In this document: positions 28,710 to 39,300 of the stretch, piece by piece
Layout: the number at the start of each line of letters is the position of its first letter
How positions within the stretch are numbered: position 1 is the first letter of the stretch
Assembly (NCBI RefSeq): GCF_011759365.1
Contig: NZ_JAARLZ010000001.1
Location: forward strand, 558,001-622,000
Direction: 5' to 3'
DNA from: Luteibacter anthropi
GTDB taxonomy: Bacteria > Pseudomonadota > Gammaproteobacteria > Xanthomonadales > Rhodanobacteraceae
Length of the DNA: 64,000 bases
Notes under the pieces: generated by a model
The model's database searches: none
Seen by the model: the letters and a program-made list of their open reading frames with translations, nothing else
Told to the model about the DNA's origin: nothing
Translations under genes and position numbers: made by a program

Positions 28710-28916
28710 TCAGGCGTCCAGGTCCGGGATGAGACGGCTCTCGATGCGTGAGATGGCGTCCTTCAGCTGGAGCTTGCGCTTTTTCATGCGGGTGAGCTGG
28801 AGCTCGTCGCGGCTGATGGTTTCGACAAGTTGCTCGATGGCCGAGTCGAGCTGGCGATGCTCGACTTTCAGCTCGGCGAGCATGCGGTTGAGTTCGGTCG
28901 GGTCCTGAACCTGCAT
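28710..28916 (-). CDS. YdcH/DUF465 family small protein
   Basis: The 68-residue product is wholly helical and charged (MQVQDPTELNRMLAELKVEH..., LVETISRDELQLTRMKKRKL, LKDAISRIESRL), the pattern of DUF465/YdcH proteins. These form a short coiled coil of unknown function. ATG 28916 matches the family start; a longer upstream frame lacks similarity. It is divergent from ttcA across ~100 bp. Confidence 0.88.
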   Translation of the reverse strand: MQVQDPTELNRMLAELKVEHRQLDSAIEQLVETISRDELQLTRMKKRKLQLKDAISRIESRLIPDLDA

Positions 28917-29016
28917 GGCGAAAGGCCGGGCGAAGGGGGAAAGGTGCAAGTCTACCTCCCGGCGCGGCGGCCCGCAGCGGCTACAATAGGGGGCCGCCCG
29001 TCTCAAAGCCCGCCCG

Positions 29017-29889
29017 ATGTCCGCCTCCCCCGAAACCGCCCGCAAGCAGACCTACGAAGCCGCCAAGCTGGCCAAGCGCCTGCGCCGGCAGGTGGGCCAG
29101 GCCATCGCCGATTTCGGGATGATCGAGGACGGCGACAAGGTGATGGTGTGCCTGTCGGGCGGCAAGGATTCCTACACGATGCTCGATATCCTGCTTTCGT
29201 TGCAGGCCAAGGCGCCCGTGCGCTTCGAGATCGTGGCGGTCAACCTCGACCAGAAGCAGCCCGACTTTCCGGAACACGTGCTGCCGGAGTACCTCACGGC
29301 GCGCGGCGTACCGTTCCACATCATCGAACAGGACACCTACAGCGTCGTGACCCGCGTGATCCCGCAGGGCAAGACGATGTGCAGCCTGTGCTCGCGGATG
29401 CGCCGTGGCGCGCTCTACCAGTGGGCCGCCGCCAACGGCATCACGAAGATCGCCCTGGGCCATCATCGCGACGACATCCTGGGTACCTTCTTCCTGAACA
29501 TGTTCTATCAGGGCAGCCTGAAGGCCATGCCGCCGAAGCTGCTTTCGGACGACGGCCGTCACGTGGTGATCCGCCCGCTGGCCTACTGCCACGAGGACGA
29601 CATTGCCGCGTTCGCCGAGGCCAGGGCCTTTCCCATCATCCCCTGCAACCTCTGCGGCTCGCAGGAAAACCTCCAGCGCAAGGTGGTGAAGCGGATGATG
29701 GTGGAATGGGAAAAGAACCATCCCGGCCGCAGTGAGACGATCTTCCGCGCCCTGGGCAACGTGGCGCCGTCGCAGCTGGCCGATCGCGGCCTGTTCGACT
29801 TCGCCAGCCTGGGCGCACGCGAAGGTGCGGCACGCGCCGACGCGCACGAATGGCTTTCCGGTGGCGACACCGGTGACGACAACGACTGA
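29017..29889 (+). CDS. ttcA: tRNA 2-thiocytidine(32) synthetase TtcA
   Basis: Adds sulfur to C32 of certain tRNAs using ATP and a [4Fe-4S] cluster. The 290-residue product has the PP-loop SGGKDS at residues 47-52, the cluster-binding [10 protein letters not shown] and a second CNLC pair ([13 protein letters not shown]). The sequence [20 protein letters not shown] is also conserved in TtcA. Length and start fit the family. The aminotransferase gene begins 36 bp later on the same strand. Confidence 0.96.
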   Translation: MSASPETARKQTYEAAKLAKRLRRQVGQAIADFGMIEDGDKVMVCLSGGKDSYTMLDILLSLQAKAPVRFEIVAVNLDQKQPDFPEHVLPEYLTARGVPFHIIEQDTYSVVTRVIPQGKTMCSLCSRMRRGALYQWAAANGITKIALGHHRDDILGTFFLNMFYQGSLKAMPPKLLSDDGRHVVIRPLAYCHEDDIAAFAEARAFPIIPCNLCGSQENLQRKVVKRMMVEWEKNHPGRSETIFRALGNVAPSQLADRGLFDFASLGAREGAARADAHEWLSGGDTGDDND

Positions 29890-29925
29890 TCCTTCCACCT
29901 TTAGACGCTTCAAGGCCTGCCGATC

Positions 29926-31113
29926 ATGACTCTCTTTTCCTCCGTGGAACTCGCCCCGCGCGATCCGATCCTTGGCCTCAACGAAGCCTATGGCGCCGAT
30001 ACCCGCGCCGATAAGGTCAATCTCGGCGTCGGCGTGTACTACGACGCCAACGGCCGTCTCCCGCTTCTGAAAGCGGTGCAGCAGGTCGAGGACGAACGCG
30101 TGAAGGCCCACCTCCCGCGCGGCTACCTGCCCATCGACGGCATCGCGCTCTACAACGCCGGCGTGCAGAAACTGCTGTTCGGCGCCGCCTCGCCGCTGCT
30201 GGAAGAGCGCCGCGTGGTCACCGCCCAGGCCCTCGGCGGCACGGGCGCGCTGAAGGTCGGCGCCGATTTTCTCAAGCGTCTGAATCCGGACGTGCCGGTC
30301 GCCATCAGCACGCCCAGCTGGGAAAACCACCGTGCCCTGTTCGAATCGGCCGGCTTCCAGGTGGTGGAATACCCGTACTACGACGCGGCCACGCACGGCC
30401 TCAACCTCGACGGCATGCTTGATGCCCTGGGCAAGCTGCCCAGGGGCGCCGTCGTCGTGCTGCACGCCTGCTGCCATAACCCCACGGGCGTGGATCTCGC
30501 CACGGCCGACTGGAAGCGCGTGATCGACATCGTGCGCGAGCGCGGCCTCGTGCCCTTCCTCGACATTGCCTACCAGGGCTTCGGCGACGGCATCGAGGAA
30601 GACGCCACCGCCGTGCGCCAGTTCGCCGAAGCGGGCGTGGCGTTCTTCGTCGCCAGCTCGTTCTCGAAGTCGTTCTCGCTGTACGGCGAGCGCGTTGGTG
30701 CGCTGTCCATCGTCACCGGTTCGCACGACGAAGCCGTGCGCGTGCAGTCACAGCTGAAGCGCATCATCCGCACCAACTACTCGAACCCGCCCACGCATGG
30801 CGGTTCCATCGTGTCTGCCGTGCTCAACCACGACGAACTGCGCAAGGTGTGGGAAGACGAGCTGGGCGGCATGCGCCAGCGCATCCGTCAGATGCGCAGC
30901 GGCCTCGTGCAGCGCCTGGCAAAGGTGGGCGATTTCAGCTTCATCCAGACCCAGCGCGGCATGTTCTCGTACTCCGGCCTGTCGGCCGCGCAGGTGGATC
31001 GCCTGCGTGAGGAGTTCGGCATCTATGCCGTGAGCACGGGGCGCATCTGCGTGGCCGCGCTGAACGACGGCAACATCGATCGCGTCGCCGACGCGATCGC
31101 CAAGGTCGTCTGA
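29926..31113 (+). CDS. Aromatic amino acid (class I, TyrB/AspC-type) aminotransferase
   Basis: A 395-residue PLP enzyme that exchanges amino groups between aspartate, tyrosine or phenylalanine and 2-oxoglutarate. The PLP lysine is near residue 248 in SSFSKSFSLYGERVG. Other class I motifs include NLGVGVYYDANGRLP, HACCHNPTGVDL, PFLDIAYQGFGDG and RTNYSNPP, and the product ends with a conserved small domain. The sequence is closest to aromatic aminotransferases (TyrB), but AspC-type activity cannot be excluded. It probably shares a transcript with ttcA. Confidence 0.92.
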   Translation: MTLFSSVELAPRDPILGLNEAYGADTRADKVNLGVGVYYDANGRLPLLKAVQQVEDERVKAHLPRGYLPIDGIALYNAGVQKLLFGAASPLLEERRVVTAQALGGTGALKVGADFLKRLNPDVPVAISTPSWENHRALFESAGFQVVEYPYYDAATHGLNLDGMLDALGKLPRGAVVVLHACCHNPTGVDLATADWKRVIDIVRERGLVPFLDIAYQGFGDGIEEDATAVRQFAEAGVAFFVASSFSKSFSLYGERVGALSIVTGSHDEAVRVQSQLKRIIRTNYSNPPTHGGSIVSAVLNHDELRKVWEDELGGMRQRIRQMRSGLVQRLAKVGDFSFIQTQRGMFSYSGLSAAQVDRLREEFGIYAVSTGRICVAALNDGNIDRVADAIAKVV

Positions 31114-31190
31114 CCGTTTAGACTGGACCGTTCGCCGGCGGGCGCCTCGCGCCCGCCACGGCCCTTCATTCGCCAGAGAATCCCTGATAC

Positions 31191-32099
31191 ATGTTCTTTC
31201 GCAATCTCACGCTGTTCCGCTTTTCCGCTACCGTTTCCGACGACCTCGAACGCCTCGACGAAGCCCTGCCCGAACACCGCCTGCGCCCCGTGGGGCCCAT
31301 GGAGCTGTCCACGCGTGGCTTCGTGTCGCCGCTGGGTCGCAACGACGAGGCGCTGACGCACAGCGTGGGGCGCAACACGATGGTCACCGTGGGTAGCGAG
31401 GATAAGCTCCTGCCTTCGTCCGTCGTGAACGACGAGCTGGCCAATCGCGTGCAGAAGATCGTGGACGAGGAAGGCCGCAAGGTCAGCGGCCGCGAACGCA
31501 AGCGCATGAAAGACGACGTCATGAACGAGCTGCTGCCGCGTGCCTTCGTGCGCAGCTCCCGCATGCGCGCCTACGCCGACAAGAAGAATGGCTGGCTGGT
31601 GCTCGACACCTCCAGTCGCAAGTCGGCTGAGAATACGTTGAGCCAGGTTCGCGAGGCGCTGGGCAGCTTCCCGGCCGTGCCGCTGGCACCGGAAGAATCC
31701 CCCCGCATCCTGATGACCCACTGGGTCGCCTCGGGCGACCTGCCGGGTGGCCTGGCGCTGGGCGACGAATGTGAACTGCGTGATCCGGCCACGGCCTCGG
31801 GCGCCATTGCGCGCTGCCGCCGCCAAGATCTCGACACCGATGAGATTCGCGAGCATCTGCGCACGGGAAAACAGGTCTTCCAGCTTGGTTTGGTCTTCGA
31901 TGACCGCATCTCCTTCGTACTTGGCGAAGACCTGATCCTGCGTAAAATCAAGTTCACCGACGTCGTGCTGGATGAACAGGCCGACAGCCCCGAATCCGCC
32001 GCGGCCGAGATGGACGCGAACTTCTCCCTCATGGCCCTCGAATACGAGCGCCTGCTGGGCAAGCTGGAAGAGTGGTTCAAACTGCCGCGTCCGGAGTAA
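31191..32099 (+). CDS. rdgC: RdgC, recombination-associated ring protein
   Basis: The 302-residue product matches RdgC throughout: MFFRNLTLFRFS, GFVSPLGR (positions ~45-55), LPSSVVNDEL, GRKVSGRERKRMKDDVMNELLPRAF and LVLDTSSRKSAE. RdgC forms a dimeric ring around duplex DNA and dampens RecA filament activity. The gene follows the aminotransferase by ~77 bp and is followed 62 bp later by a metalloprotease gene. Confidence 0.97.
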   Translation: MFFRNLTLFRFSATVSDDLERLDEALPEHRLRPVGPMELSTRGFVSPLGRNDEALTHSVGRNTMVTVGSEDKLLPSSVVNDELANRVQKIVDEEGRKVSGRERKRMKDDVMNELLPRAFVRSSRMRAYADKKNGWLVLDTSSRKSAENTLSQVREALGSFPAVPLAPEESPRILMTHWVASGDLPGGLALGDECELRDPATASGAIARCRRQDLDTDEIREHLRTGKQVFQLGLVFDDRISFVLGEDLILRKIKFTDVVLDEQADSPESAAAEMDANFSLMALEYERLLGKLEEWFKLPRPE

Positions 32100-32161
32100 G
32101 CGTCGCAGTCGGTGACACGGGTGGATGGGATGTTCGTCGGGATACGCACGAGAACCGGCAC

Positions 32162-32929
32162 ATGGCATCAGACGATAGCGAGTGGCTTGAGCTCTCCACC
32201 CCCACCGGCGGCACCATCCGGGTGCTGAAGGCGGCGCATCCGCGTGCGCGTCGCCTTCGCCTCACGGTAACGCCCAAGGGCGCGAGGCTCACCTATCCCA
32301 ACGGCACCCACCCGGCGCAGATGACGGCCTTCCTGCGCCATCACGCCGACTGGCTGGAGCAGAAGCTCGGCGAATTCCATATGGATTCGGCGCCGCTGCC
32401 GCGTCTGCGCGTGGGCGTGCCAGCCACGTTCCCTTTCCGTGGCGAGGACATCACGCTGGACTGGGCCGAGGGGCCTTATCCGAAGGTCGAGGCGCACGAA
32501 GGTGGGCTCACGCTCATGATTCCCGGCCCGCACAGCCGGGCCTTGCTGGTTGCGCGTGGCCTGCTGGCGAGTCACTTCGAGGCGCAGATCCGCCGCGATG
32601 TGTCGCGCTGGCTGCCGGCCTATATTCCGCAGATCAATGCGGCGCCCACGGCGTTGCGCATCCGCCCGTTGAAGAGCCTGTGGGGAAGCCTGGATACGCG
32701 TGATCGCATCAACCTGGATCTCGCGCTGGCGCTCGCACCGCCCGCAGCGCTGCGCTACGTGCTGGTTCACGAGCTTTGTCACCTCAAGGTGCGCAATCAC
32801 TCGCCACGTTTCTGGCATTGGGTGGAAAACCTGATGCCCGATCACAAGGAGCAGCGTACGTGGCTGCGGGCGCATGGCAGCGAGCTGAAGATGCAGCTGG
32901 ATAGGCTGGTGGCCGACGTGGCGGATTGA
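32162..32929 (+). CDS. YgjP-like (DUF45, M48-type) metallopeptidase
   Basis: The 255-residue product has the C-terminal zinc motif HELCHLKVRNHSPRFW typical of DUF45/YgjP proteins, preceded by SLWGSLDTRDRINLDLAL (the usual SxWGSCxxxxxIxxN region, with Cys replaced by Leu) and a preceding beta-rich domain. It is cytosolic, with no signal peptide. The substrate of the family is unclear. ATG 32162 was chosen because a longer frame would run into rdgC. REP repeats follow. Confidence 0.85.
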   Translation: MASDDSEWLELSTPTGGTIRVLKAAHPRARRLRLTVTPKGARLTYPNGTHPAQMTAFLRHHADWLEQKLGEFHMDSAPLPRLRVGVPATFPFRGEDITLDWAEGPYPKVEAHEGGLTLMIPGPHSRALLVARGLLASHFEAQIRRDVSRWLPAYIPQINAAPTALRIRPLKSLWGSLDTRDRINLDLALALAPPAALRYVLVHELCHLKVRNHSPRFWHWVENLMPDHKEQRTWLRAHGSELKMQLDRLVADVAD

Positions 32930-32960
32930 CGGCGGCAGGCTTTTGCAGGGGATGCCATAT

Positions 32961-33222
32961 CCGGTCGCGCGCAAGGCGCGCTCCTACAAGGCCCCGATTA
33001 CCTCACCACTGCAGGAACGCGCCCCACGCGCGACGGTCCCGCGACCACGCCACAACAAACACGCTCCCTTGTAGGAGCGCGCCTCGCGCGCGACAGGCCC
33101 CCGCGACCAAACCACAACAAACACGCTCCCCTGTAGGAGCGCGCCTCGCGCGCGACAGGCCCCGCGACCAAACCACAACAAACACGCTTCCCTTGTAGGA
33201 GCGCGCCTGCGCGCGACCGTTC
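32961..33222. repeat. REP cluster with a short 62-bp tandem array
   Basis: One inverted REP copy (32963-32988) is followed by four direct copies, GCAGGAACG at 33011 (degenerate) and GTAGGAGCG at 33071, 33133 and 33195. The last three are exactly 62 bp apart and share the linker CGACCAAACCACAACAAACA. Unlike the paired REPs elsewhere in the window, these all point the same way, which suggests amplification by slippage or unequal exchange. No coding content. Confidence 0.85.
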
Positions 33223-33234
33223 ATGCCGAAACGT

Positions 33235-33265
33235 AAAAAAGAGGGCGCCAAAGGCGCCCCCTCTT
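33235..33265 (-). terminator. Intrinsic terminator of the hydrolase gene
   Basis: Read on the minus strand: GAGGGGGCGCC-TTT-GGCGCCCTC followed by six T, 3 bp after the hydrolase stop codon. Confidence 0.9.
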
Positions 33266-33267
33266 CG

Positions 33268-34263
33268 TCAATGCGCCAGCGCAAAACTGCTCAACACCCG
33301 CGCCGTTTCTTCAGGCTTCTCCAGCATCGGCATATGCCCGCAACCGCTGAGCACCGTGGCACCAATGGCCGGTGCACTCTTCAACCCGCTACGCAGCGTA
33401 TCCAGTGCCGACACGTCGATCAGCTTGTCGTCATGGCACCAAAGACCCAGCACCGGCATGTTGAGCTTGCCGATCACCGGATCGAGCGCAAAGGCCTGCT
33501 CCGGACGCTTCAGCTCATCGAACGTACGCGCGATGAAATCGTGATCCTTGCGGTTACGCGCCAAGAGCGCGTCTTCCACGCGGCCCGGAAGGTGCGGCGG
33601 CTTCAGGAAAGTCAGCGCAAGGATGGCTTCCAGATCGGCACGGTTTTCCATCAGGAACGGATTCTTGCCTGCCTTCACCTCACGGGTGAAATCGTTGTCC
33701 TTGAAGGTCAGCCCCAGGGAGCTGACCAGCGCCAGGCTGGCGACGCGCTGCGGATGCTGCTCGGCGTAGACACCTGCGATGGCACCCCCCATGGACTGGC
33801 CCACCAGCATGAAACGCTGCGCGCCCACGGCGGCCACGAAATTCTCCAGGCGCGTGGCCTGGGCGGGGATGCCGTAATCGCCACCGGCATTGCGCGAGGA
33901 TTCGCCCCAGCCCGGCAGGTCGGGAACGATCACGTGGAAATGGCTACCGAGGCTCTTCACCATTTCCAGCCATACTTCCTTGTTCGATGCGAAGCCGTGC
34001 AGCAGCACGATGGTGGGGCCTTCACCGCCTTCGTAATACGACCAGGTGGTGTCGCCGGCAACGACGGTCTTCTTCTCCACATGCGCCTGCATGGCCAGGC
34101 GTGCGGCATCGGCCTTCAGCAGAAGCTGTGGGGCAAACAGGTAGACCAGGCCCGCGCCGACACCCAGCACGAGCGCCACGACGACGAGGAACTTCAACCG
34201 GCGCAGGAGCAGGCGCTGCCAGAGGGGACGCGAGCTGGTGGAGAGGGTAGGGGTCTTGGCCAT
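33268..34263 (-). CDS. Membrane-anchored alpha/beta hydrolase
   Basis: The 331-residue product has an N-terminal hydrophobic helix (LKFLVVVALVLGVGAGLVYL, about residues 23-43) that probably anchors it in the inner membrane with the hydrolase domain in the periplasm. The domain shows LLHGFASNK (oxyanion loop), DLPGWGESS, the nucleophile elbow GQSMGG (serine near residue 156), an aspartate in LGLWCHDDKLID and the catalytic histidine in SGCGHMPMLEKPEE. It is a serine hydrolase (lipase or esterase type) of unknown substrate. A GC hairpin (34289-34309) lies just upstream of the start. Confidence 0.85.
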   Translation of the reverse strand: MAKTPTLSTSSRPLWQRLLLRRLKFLVVVALVLGVGAGLVYLFAPQLLLKADAARLAMQAHVEKKTVVAGDTTWSYYEGGEGPTIVLLHGFASNKEVWLEMVKSLGSHFHVIVPDLPGWGESSRNAGGDYGIPAQATRLENFVAAVGAQRFMLVGQSMGGAIAGVYAEQHPQRVASLALVSSLGLTFKDNDFTREVKAGKNPFLMENRADLEAILALTFLKPPHLPGRVEDALLARNRKDHDFIARTFDELKRPEQAFALDPVIGKLNMPVLGLWCHDDKLIDVSALDTLRSGLKSAPAIGATVLSGCGHMPMLEKPEETARVLSSFALAH

Positions 34264-34329
34264 GGATTGGGGAGATCCGGATATGTGACGCCCCGCAAGA
34301 TGCGGGGCGCGGGCTCAGGATGCAAGCCT

Positions 34330-34354
34330 TGCGGGGGCCCTGAGAGCCCCCGCA
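34330..34354 (-). terminator. Hairpin after the M1 aminopeptidase gene
   Basis: TGCGGGGGC (34330-34338) pairs with GCCCCCGCA (34346-34354), 10 bp after the aminopeptidase stop on the minus strand. No T-run is present. A second 9-bp hairpin (34289-34309) follows. Together they separate the gene from the hydrolase downstream. Confidence 0.55.
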
Positions 34355-34364
34355 GGTTCCTGCG

Positions 34365-36215
34365 TCACTTCTTCTTCGAGGTGCCGGCGAGAATGCGCTC
34401 GACCGCCTGCTGGGTCAGCGGGTGGTAGCCGCTCTTTGCCTTGGCGTAGACGTCCTTGGCGTACGCGAGGCCTTCCGGCGTGCGGGCGAAGGCGCGGTAG
34501 ATCGGCATGGACAGGTACATGCGGCCGATGCGGGTGATGTGCTCGGCGGCGGCCGTCCACACGTCCTTGTCGCCTGCGGCGATGGCGTGGCTGTACCAGC
34601 GCATGCCGATTTCCGCGTTCGGCGTGCCGGTGAGGTGCCAGGCGGCGTCGATGGCCCTGATGCGGTCCAGCGGGGTCACGTCAGGCAGGCGATCGAGGAA
34701 GTACATCCATTCCTGCGTATTCCAGCCCTTGGCATCGAGCTTTGCCGCATCGAGCTTGCCGGCGAGGAAGTCGGTGCGTTCCTTGTCGATGGCATCGAAG
34801 CGCGGCGACGTCGGCAGCGGCGCATCCTTCGGGATGCCCGGCTGCCAGATCCACTGACGCGCCTCGGCTTCGCTCATCTTGCCCGGGTACTTGTCGAGCA
34901 GATTGGCCTTCATGTAAGCGAACATCGTTTCCGTGTCGATGCTCTGGAAGGCGAAGTGCGCGAAATAGCCCTTCAGGTAAGTGTCGAACGTGTCGCGGCC
35001 GAAACGCTGTTCCAGCGTGCGCAGGAACCACGAACCCTTGTCATAGGCCACGGACGACAGCGAATCGTCGGCGCCTACGCCGTGCGGCTCCGGCGCCAGT
35101 TTCTGCGAATTGGCCGGGATGTCGCCGATGGTCTTCTGCAGCTCGCGTGCGGAAAGCAGGGCTTCCTCGTCGGCCTGCACCTTGCCGTACACGGCCTCGG
35201 TGATGCGGCCCTGCACGTAGGTGGTGAAGCCTTCGTTCAACCAGATGTCGCGCCAGGCAGCGCTGGTGACGAGGTTGCCCGACCACGAGTGCGCCAGTTC
35301 GTGCGACACCAGCGAAACGAGGCTCTTGTCGCCCACCAGTACCGTCGGCGTGGCGAAGGTCATGTTCGGGTTTTCCATGCCACCGAACGGAAATGACGGC
35401 GGCAGCACGAGCAGGTCGTAGCGACCCCAGGCATAGGGGCCGTAAAGTTTTTCCGTGGTGGCGATGAGCTTTTCGGTGTCCTCGAACTCGTGGGCCGCCT
35501 TGCCGACGACACTCGGTTCCGCATACACGGCACTGCGCGGGCCGGTTTCCTTCACCGCGATATCGCCCGCGGCGATCGCGAGCAGATAGGAGGGAATCGG
35601 GTGCGGCTGGTCGAAGGTGAAGCTGCCATCCAGCGGATGCTTTGCATCGTTGATGGCGCTCATCACCACGCGGATGTCCTTCGGCGCCGTCACATGGGCA
35701 TCGTAGGTGAAGCGAACGGCCGGCGAATCCTGCAGAGGCACCCACGAACGCGCGTGGATGGACTCGGACTGCGAGAACATGAAGGGCTGCTTCTTGTCGG
35801 CGGTCTGTTCCGGTGTGAGCCACTGCAGGCCCGATGCTTCGGGCACCGTGACATAGGTGATGCGCACGCTGGCCGGGTGCGAGGGGGCGTCGATGGTGAG
35901 CTTCGAGCCCAGTTCCTTGTCGCGCGGCGCCAGGGCGAATTTCAGCGGCGACGCCTTGCCCGCGGCATCCAGGCTCTCCACCGAGGCGATCTTCAGGTCG
36001 CGGGTATCGAGGACCAGGGACTTCGCCTTGCCGTCCTTCCAGTCGAGCTTCAGCGTGGCGTTGCCGGCCAGCTCGCGCTTGCCGAAGTCCAGCTTCAGGT
36101 CGAGGTCGAGGTGGGTGACCTTCACCACCTCCGGCTGGGCGTAGGAATGCGGGTCGGCGGCGAAAGCCACGACGGGGAAGGCCATGGTGATGGCGGCAAA
36201 GGGAAGAAGGCGCAT
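34365..36215 (-). CDS. M1-family aminopeptidase (leukotriene-A4-hydrolase-like), exported
   Basis: The 616-residue product has a signal peptide (MRLLPFAAITMAFPVVAFAA), an N-terminal beta domain, and the M1 catalytic domain with GGMENPNM and HELAHSW...NEGF. The zinc motif HExxH lies near residue 304, followed 18 residues later by the third ligand in LNEGF. A C-terminal helical domain closes it, as in the LTA4H/aminopeptidase B subgroup. It trims N-terminal residues of peptides, probably in the periplasm. ATG 36215 gives the signal peptide. The gene lies ~96 bp after the effector-like cluster and is likely independent of it. Confidence 0.93.
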   Translation of the reverse strand: MRLLPFAAITMAFPVVAFAADPHSYAQPEVVKVTHLDLDLKLDFGKRELAGNATLKLDWKDGKAKSLVLDTRDLKIASVESLDAAGKASPLKFALAPRDKELGSKLTIDAPSHPASVRITYVTVPEASGLQWLTPEQTADKKQPFMFSQSESIHARSWVPLQDSPAVRFTYDAHVTAPKDIRVVMSAINDAKHPLDGSFTFDQPHPIPSYLLAIAAGDIAVKETGPRSAVYAEPSVVGKAAHEFEDTEKLIATTEKLYGPYAWGRYDLLVLPPSFPFGGMENPNMTFATPTVLVGDKSLVSLVSHELAHSWSGNLVTSAAWRDIWLNEGFTTYVQGRITEAVYGKVQADEEALLSARELQKTIGDIPANSQKLAPEPHGVGADDSLSSVAYDKGSWFLRTLEQRFGRDTFDTYLKGYFAHFAFQSIDTETMFAYMKANLLDKYPGKMSEAEARQWIWQPGIPKDAPLPTSPRFDAIDKERTDFLAGKLDAAKLDAKGWNTQEWMYFLDRLPDVTPLDRIRAIDAAWHLTGTPNAEIGMRWYSHAIAAGDKDVWTAAAEHITRIGRMYLSMPIYRAFARTPEGLAYAKDVYAKAKSGYHPLTQQAVERILAGTSKKK

Positions 36216-36311
36216 GGAGCTTTTCCACAAGACAGGAAGGTCCCAGTATGCCACCGTCGGCAGGCCGGGTCCTTCCGGGACAGGCTGGCGCGCCGGCCCG
36301 TCCCGGATGGC

Positions 36312-39300
36312 TCAAGGAAGATCGGCTGGCAGAGCCGGATCAGGTAGCCTGTCGACGAGCGTGAATTGTCCACGCCTCATCTCGAACAGTCCTCCGGTCC
36401 TGGGCCTCAGGATGTACTGGTGGGCATTGCCAACCACTTCCAGCAGCTGCATGCTCCCTCGCGGCGTGGCTTGTTGCCCGAGGACATCGCGCACGTTGAC
36501 CTGGACGGCAAAGGCGGAGGATCGGTCGAAACGACGCAGGGCACTACCCGCCGAAATGGCGGCATCCGTCGCCTGCGGAGGCACCGTCGTAACCCGGATG
36601 CCGACGACACCATGCCCTTGCGATTCGCCGATGAAGGCGCCCCATGCATTTCGCCCGACATCCTGGCGACGGCTGGCTGTGCGGACGAACGGACTTCTGT
36701 AAACGGGATGCTCGCCGTAGAACCAGACCTTCTCCGGAAGTGCTTCATCCGGTACGCGCCGGAACCGGCCATGGATAAACGGCCGTTCGGCCAGCGAGGT
36801 GCGTAACGTCTGCTCCGCCGTGGCCCAGGCACGCTCGACGCGGATGCGTTGTTCGGTGCTGATTCGTCGCAGCGGCGGCAGGCCGACCAGTTCCCTGCTC
36901 ATCTGGTGGTTGACCATCTGCCGTTCGACAAGGTCGGGAAACTCCCTTTCGATCTGCGCCAGATACTCCTGATAAAGGTTGACGTCTCGCCGGCCACCCA
37001 CACTCGCCGCGATCTCGGTGGATGCCACGGGTTCTGCCGCCGGGCCACCGGCACGCTGTGCCTGCCATCGGGCATGATGAAATCGATGGACCGCAGTCAC
37101 CGACCTCATGTCGAGCGGCTGCGACATGTCGGCACTGACCGTGCCCTGGGCCTTGTCATAGTGCGCCGTATACAGCCTGCCTTCGATAGCCATCGCGGTC
37201 CGCCCATCGATGGCATACACCCCCTGTGGATGCTGGATCGCCTTTACCGGCACGCTGGCCCGGCGTGCCGGAACAGCACCGACGACATGCGTCGTCAGCC
37301 CGAGGCCGCCCGCCGCGCGGAAGAACGCCGTGCCAACCGACCTCGGGGCTGCAGCGAGCAGGGTTGCAGGAGGGCTGGCTGCTCCCAGGGCAGACGCGTA
37401 GGCGCCGGCGATGTCGGCCAGCGCATCGACGTAGTTACCCTCCCGCACGTGGTCGTAGGCATGCCACGCGGCAGGAGCTACATGAAATGGCGCCGTGACC
37501 GCTCCCATCACCACACGACCAACGAGTTGCTCCGCAGGACGCCTGTGCAGCAGGTCAATCATTCGCCGGGTATCGGCTTCACGCGTGCTGGTCGTCAGAA
37601 GGCGGGCGTCGCGCTGGACGAGATCGATCGCCACGTCGTGATTCGCCTCAAGGATGTCGGTCTGGATGTCCCTTGAAATGAAGGAGAATTCCATGGGTGT
37701 GTAGCCATCCGGCTCGCCACTGCCGAAAACCCAGTCGGTGCGACGATTCGACTTGAAGCGGCGTACGTGTCCGTTCTCCGGTACCTCGGAAAACTCAAGG
37801 GGAAGGCGTTCCAGCAGATATCCGGCGAATGCCGGATGGCGGAAGAACAATCGCTGGGCTTCTCCTGCATTGGCGAACTCACGAAAAACCACGCCGTCAG
37901 GTGCGTCAGGTGTGTAGTAGACCAGCGACGACATCAGTTCGACCGGATGAAATGGTGGTATCTGCTTCCATCCGATTTCCATGATGTCCCGAACGGGTAC
38001 TCCATGGTAGGTCACCTGGCGTGCGGCCACATCCATATGGTGGACCTGACGCCTGTGCAATGCCGCCGGCGAATCGAGCACGGCTTGCGTCCACAACCAG
38101 CCCCGCTGGGAAAGCCCGTGATGCCTGCCTTCATCGGACTGCGCCAGGAAGCCGGTGACACGGGCGTCGACCGCATCCAGGCGCATGCGTGCCAGCTGGA
38201 GGTCGATGACGGTATCCCTGTATGCCGTACCGGCCTCGCCATGGCGTCGTGCGGACTCGACGAGGTCGGGATATCGCGTATGCAGGTCCAGCGTGCGGAC
38301 GATGCCGCGAAGGGTGGTGTCATCGAGTGCCGGCAATAGTTGACCGTGGCTGTCACGCGCGGTGAATCGTCCCAGGCCGGGGGCCTCGGCATTGGCATAG
38401 GCCAGATCAAGCAGATTCGTGTGCAGCGCCGGCGGGCCTTCCAGGAGGGCCTGCAAGGAATCCAGGCGTGCAGCAGGGTCGCTGGTGCGGTCCAGCGTCA
38501 GCTGGATGTCGCGGGGGTCTTCATCGATACCCATGGTGCCGAGGATCGATCCAAGCATATCGGCCGCGTATTGATGCAGTGACGGTAGTGGATCGCTGAC
38601 CAGGGCCGAGCGTTGCGCAACCACGGCGCGCAACGTCGCGGCATATTCGTCGGCCGCCTTCAGCCATGCGGACCGCACGCCGTCCACATCGCGGAAAGCG
38701 GCGACATCGTCGGCAGGAAGCCTGTCGAGACGGTCCTGTGTCATATGCCGGAGCAGAAGAGCCTCCCGAACGATCAGGATGGCGCTCGTGTCGAACAGGT
38801 CGTGCAGACGCGTCGCATCAGCCACTCGTTCTTTCAATCGCAGGTCACGCCCTTGCACCGATCGCTCGAGTGCGTACTCGAGCCACGCCTGCTGCAGTTT
38901 TTCCCGCTGCATGCCGATGAAGCGGCCCACCATGGCTTCAAGAGGCGACCCGGTGACAGGGCGCGACCCGACTGCGGGAAAATCGCCGAGGGTGTCGATA
39001 TCCTTCTTTGCCAGGCCCGGCAGGTCATCGCGCCACGCGAGGGTCCTGCGCGCCCAACGGTCGATGAAATCGTAGGCTTTGTCGATATTGTCGAAGCGGT
39101 CCCAACCCCGGTCGGCACTGAACACAACGACAAGATCGGGATGGCGATCGTCGAAGGCGATGAGCATGCCGGCGTGGACCGCATCGCCAAAGCGCACATC
39201 GTGTACCTGGATATGCGGAGGCGGAATGGTATCCGTGACGGTAAACGCCCGGATGAGATCGAGCGCCGCGTCGTCCAGGCTGCCATCCTGATGGCGCAAT

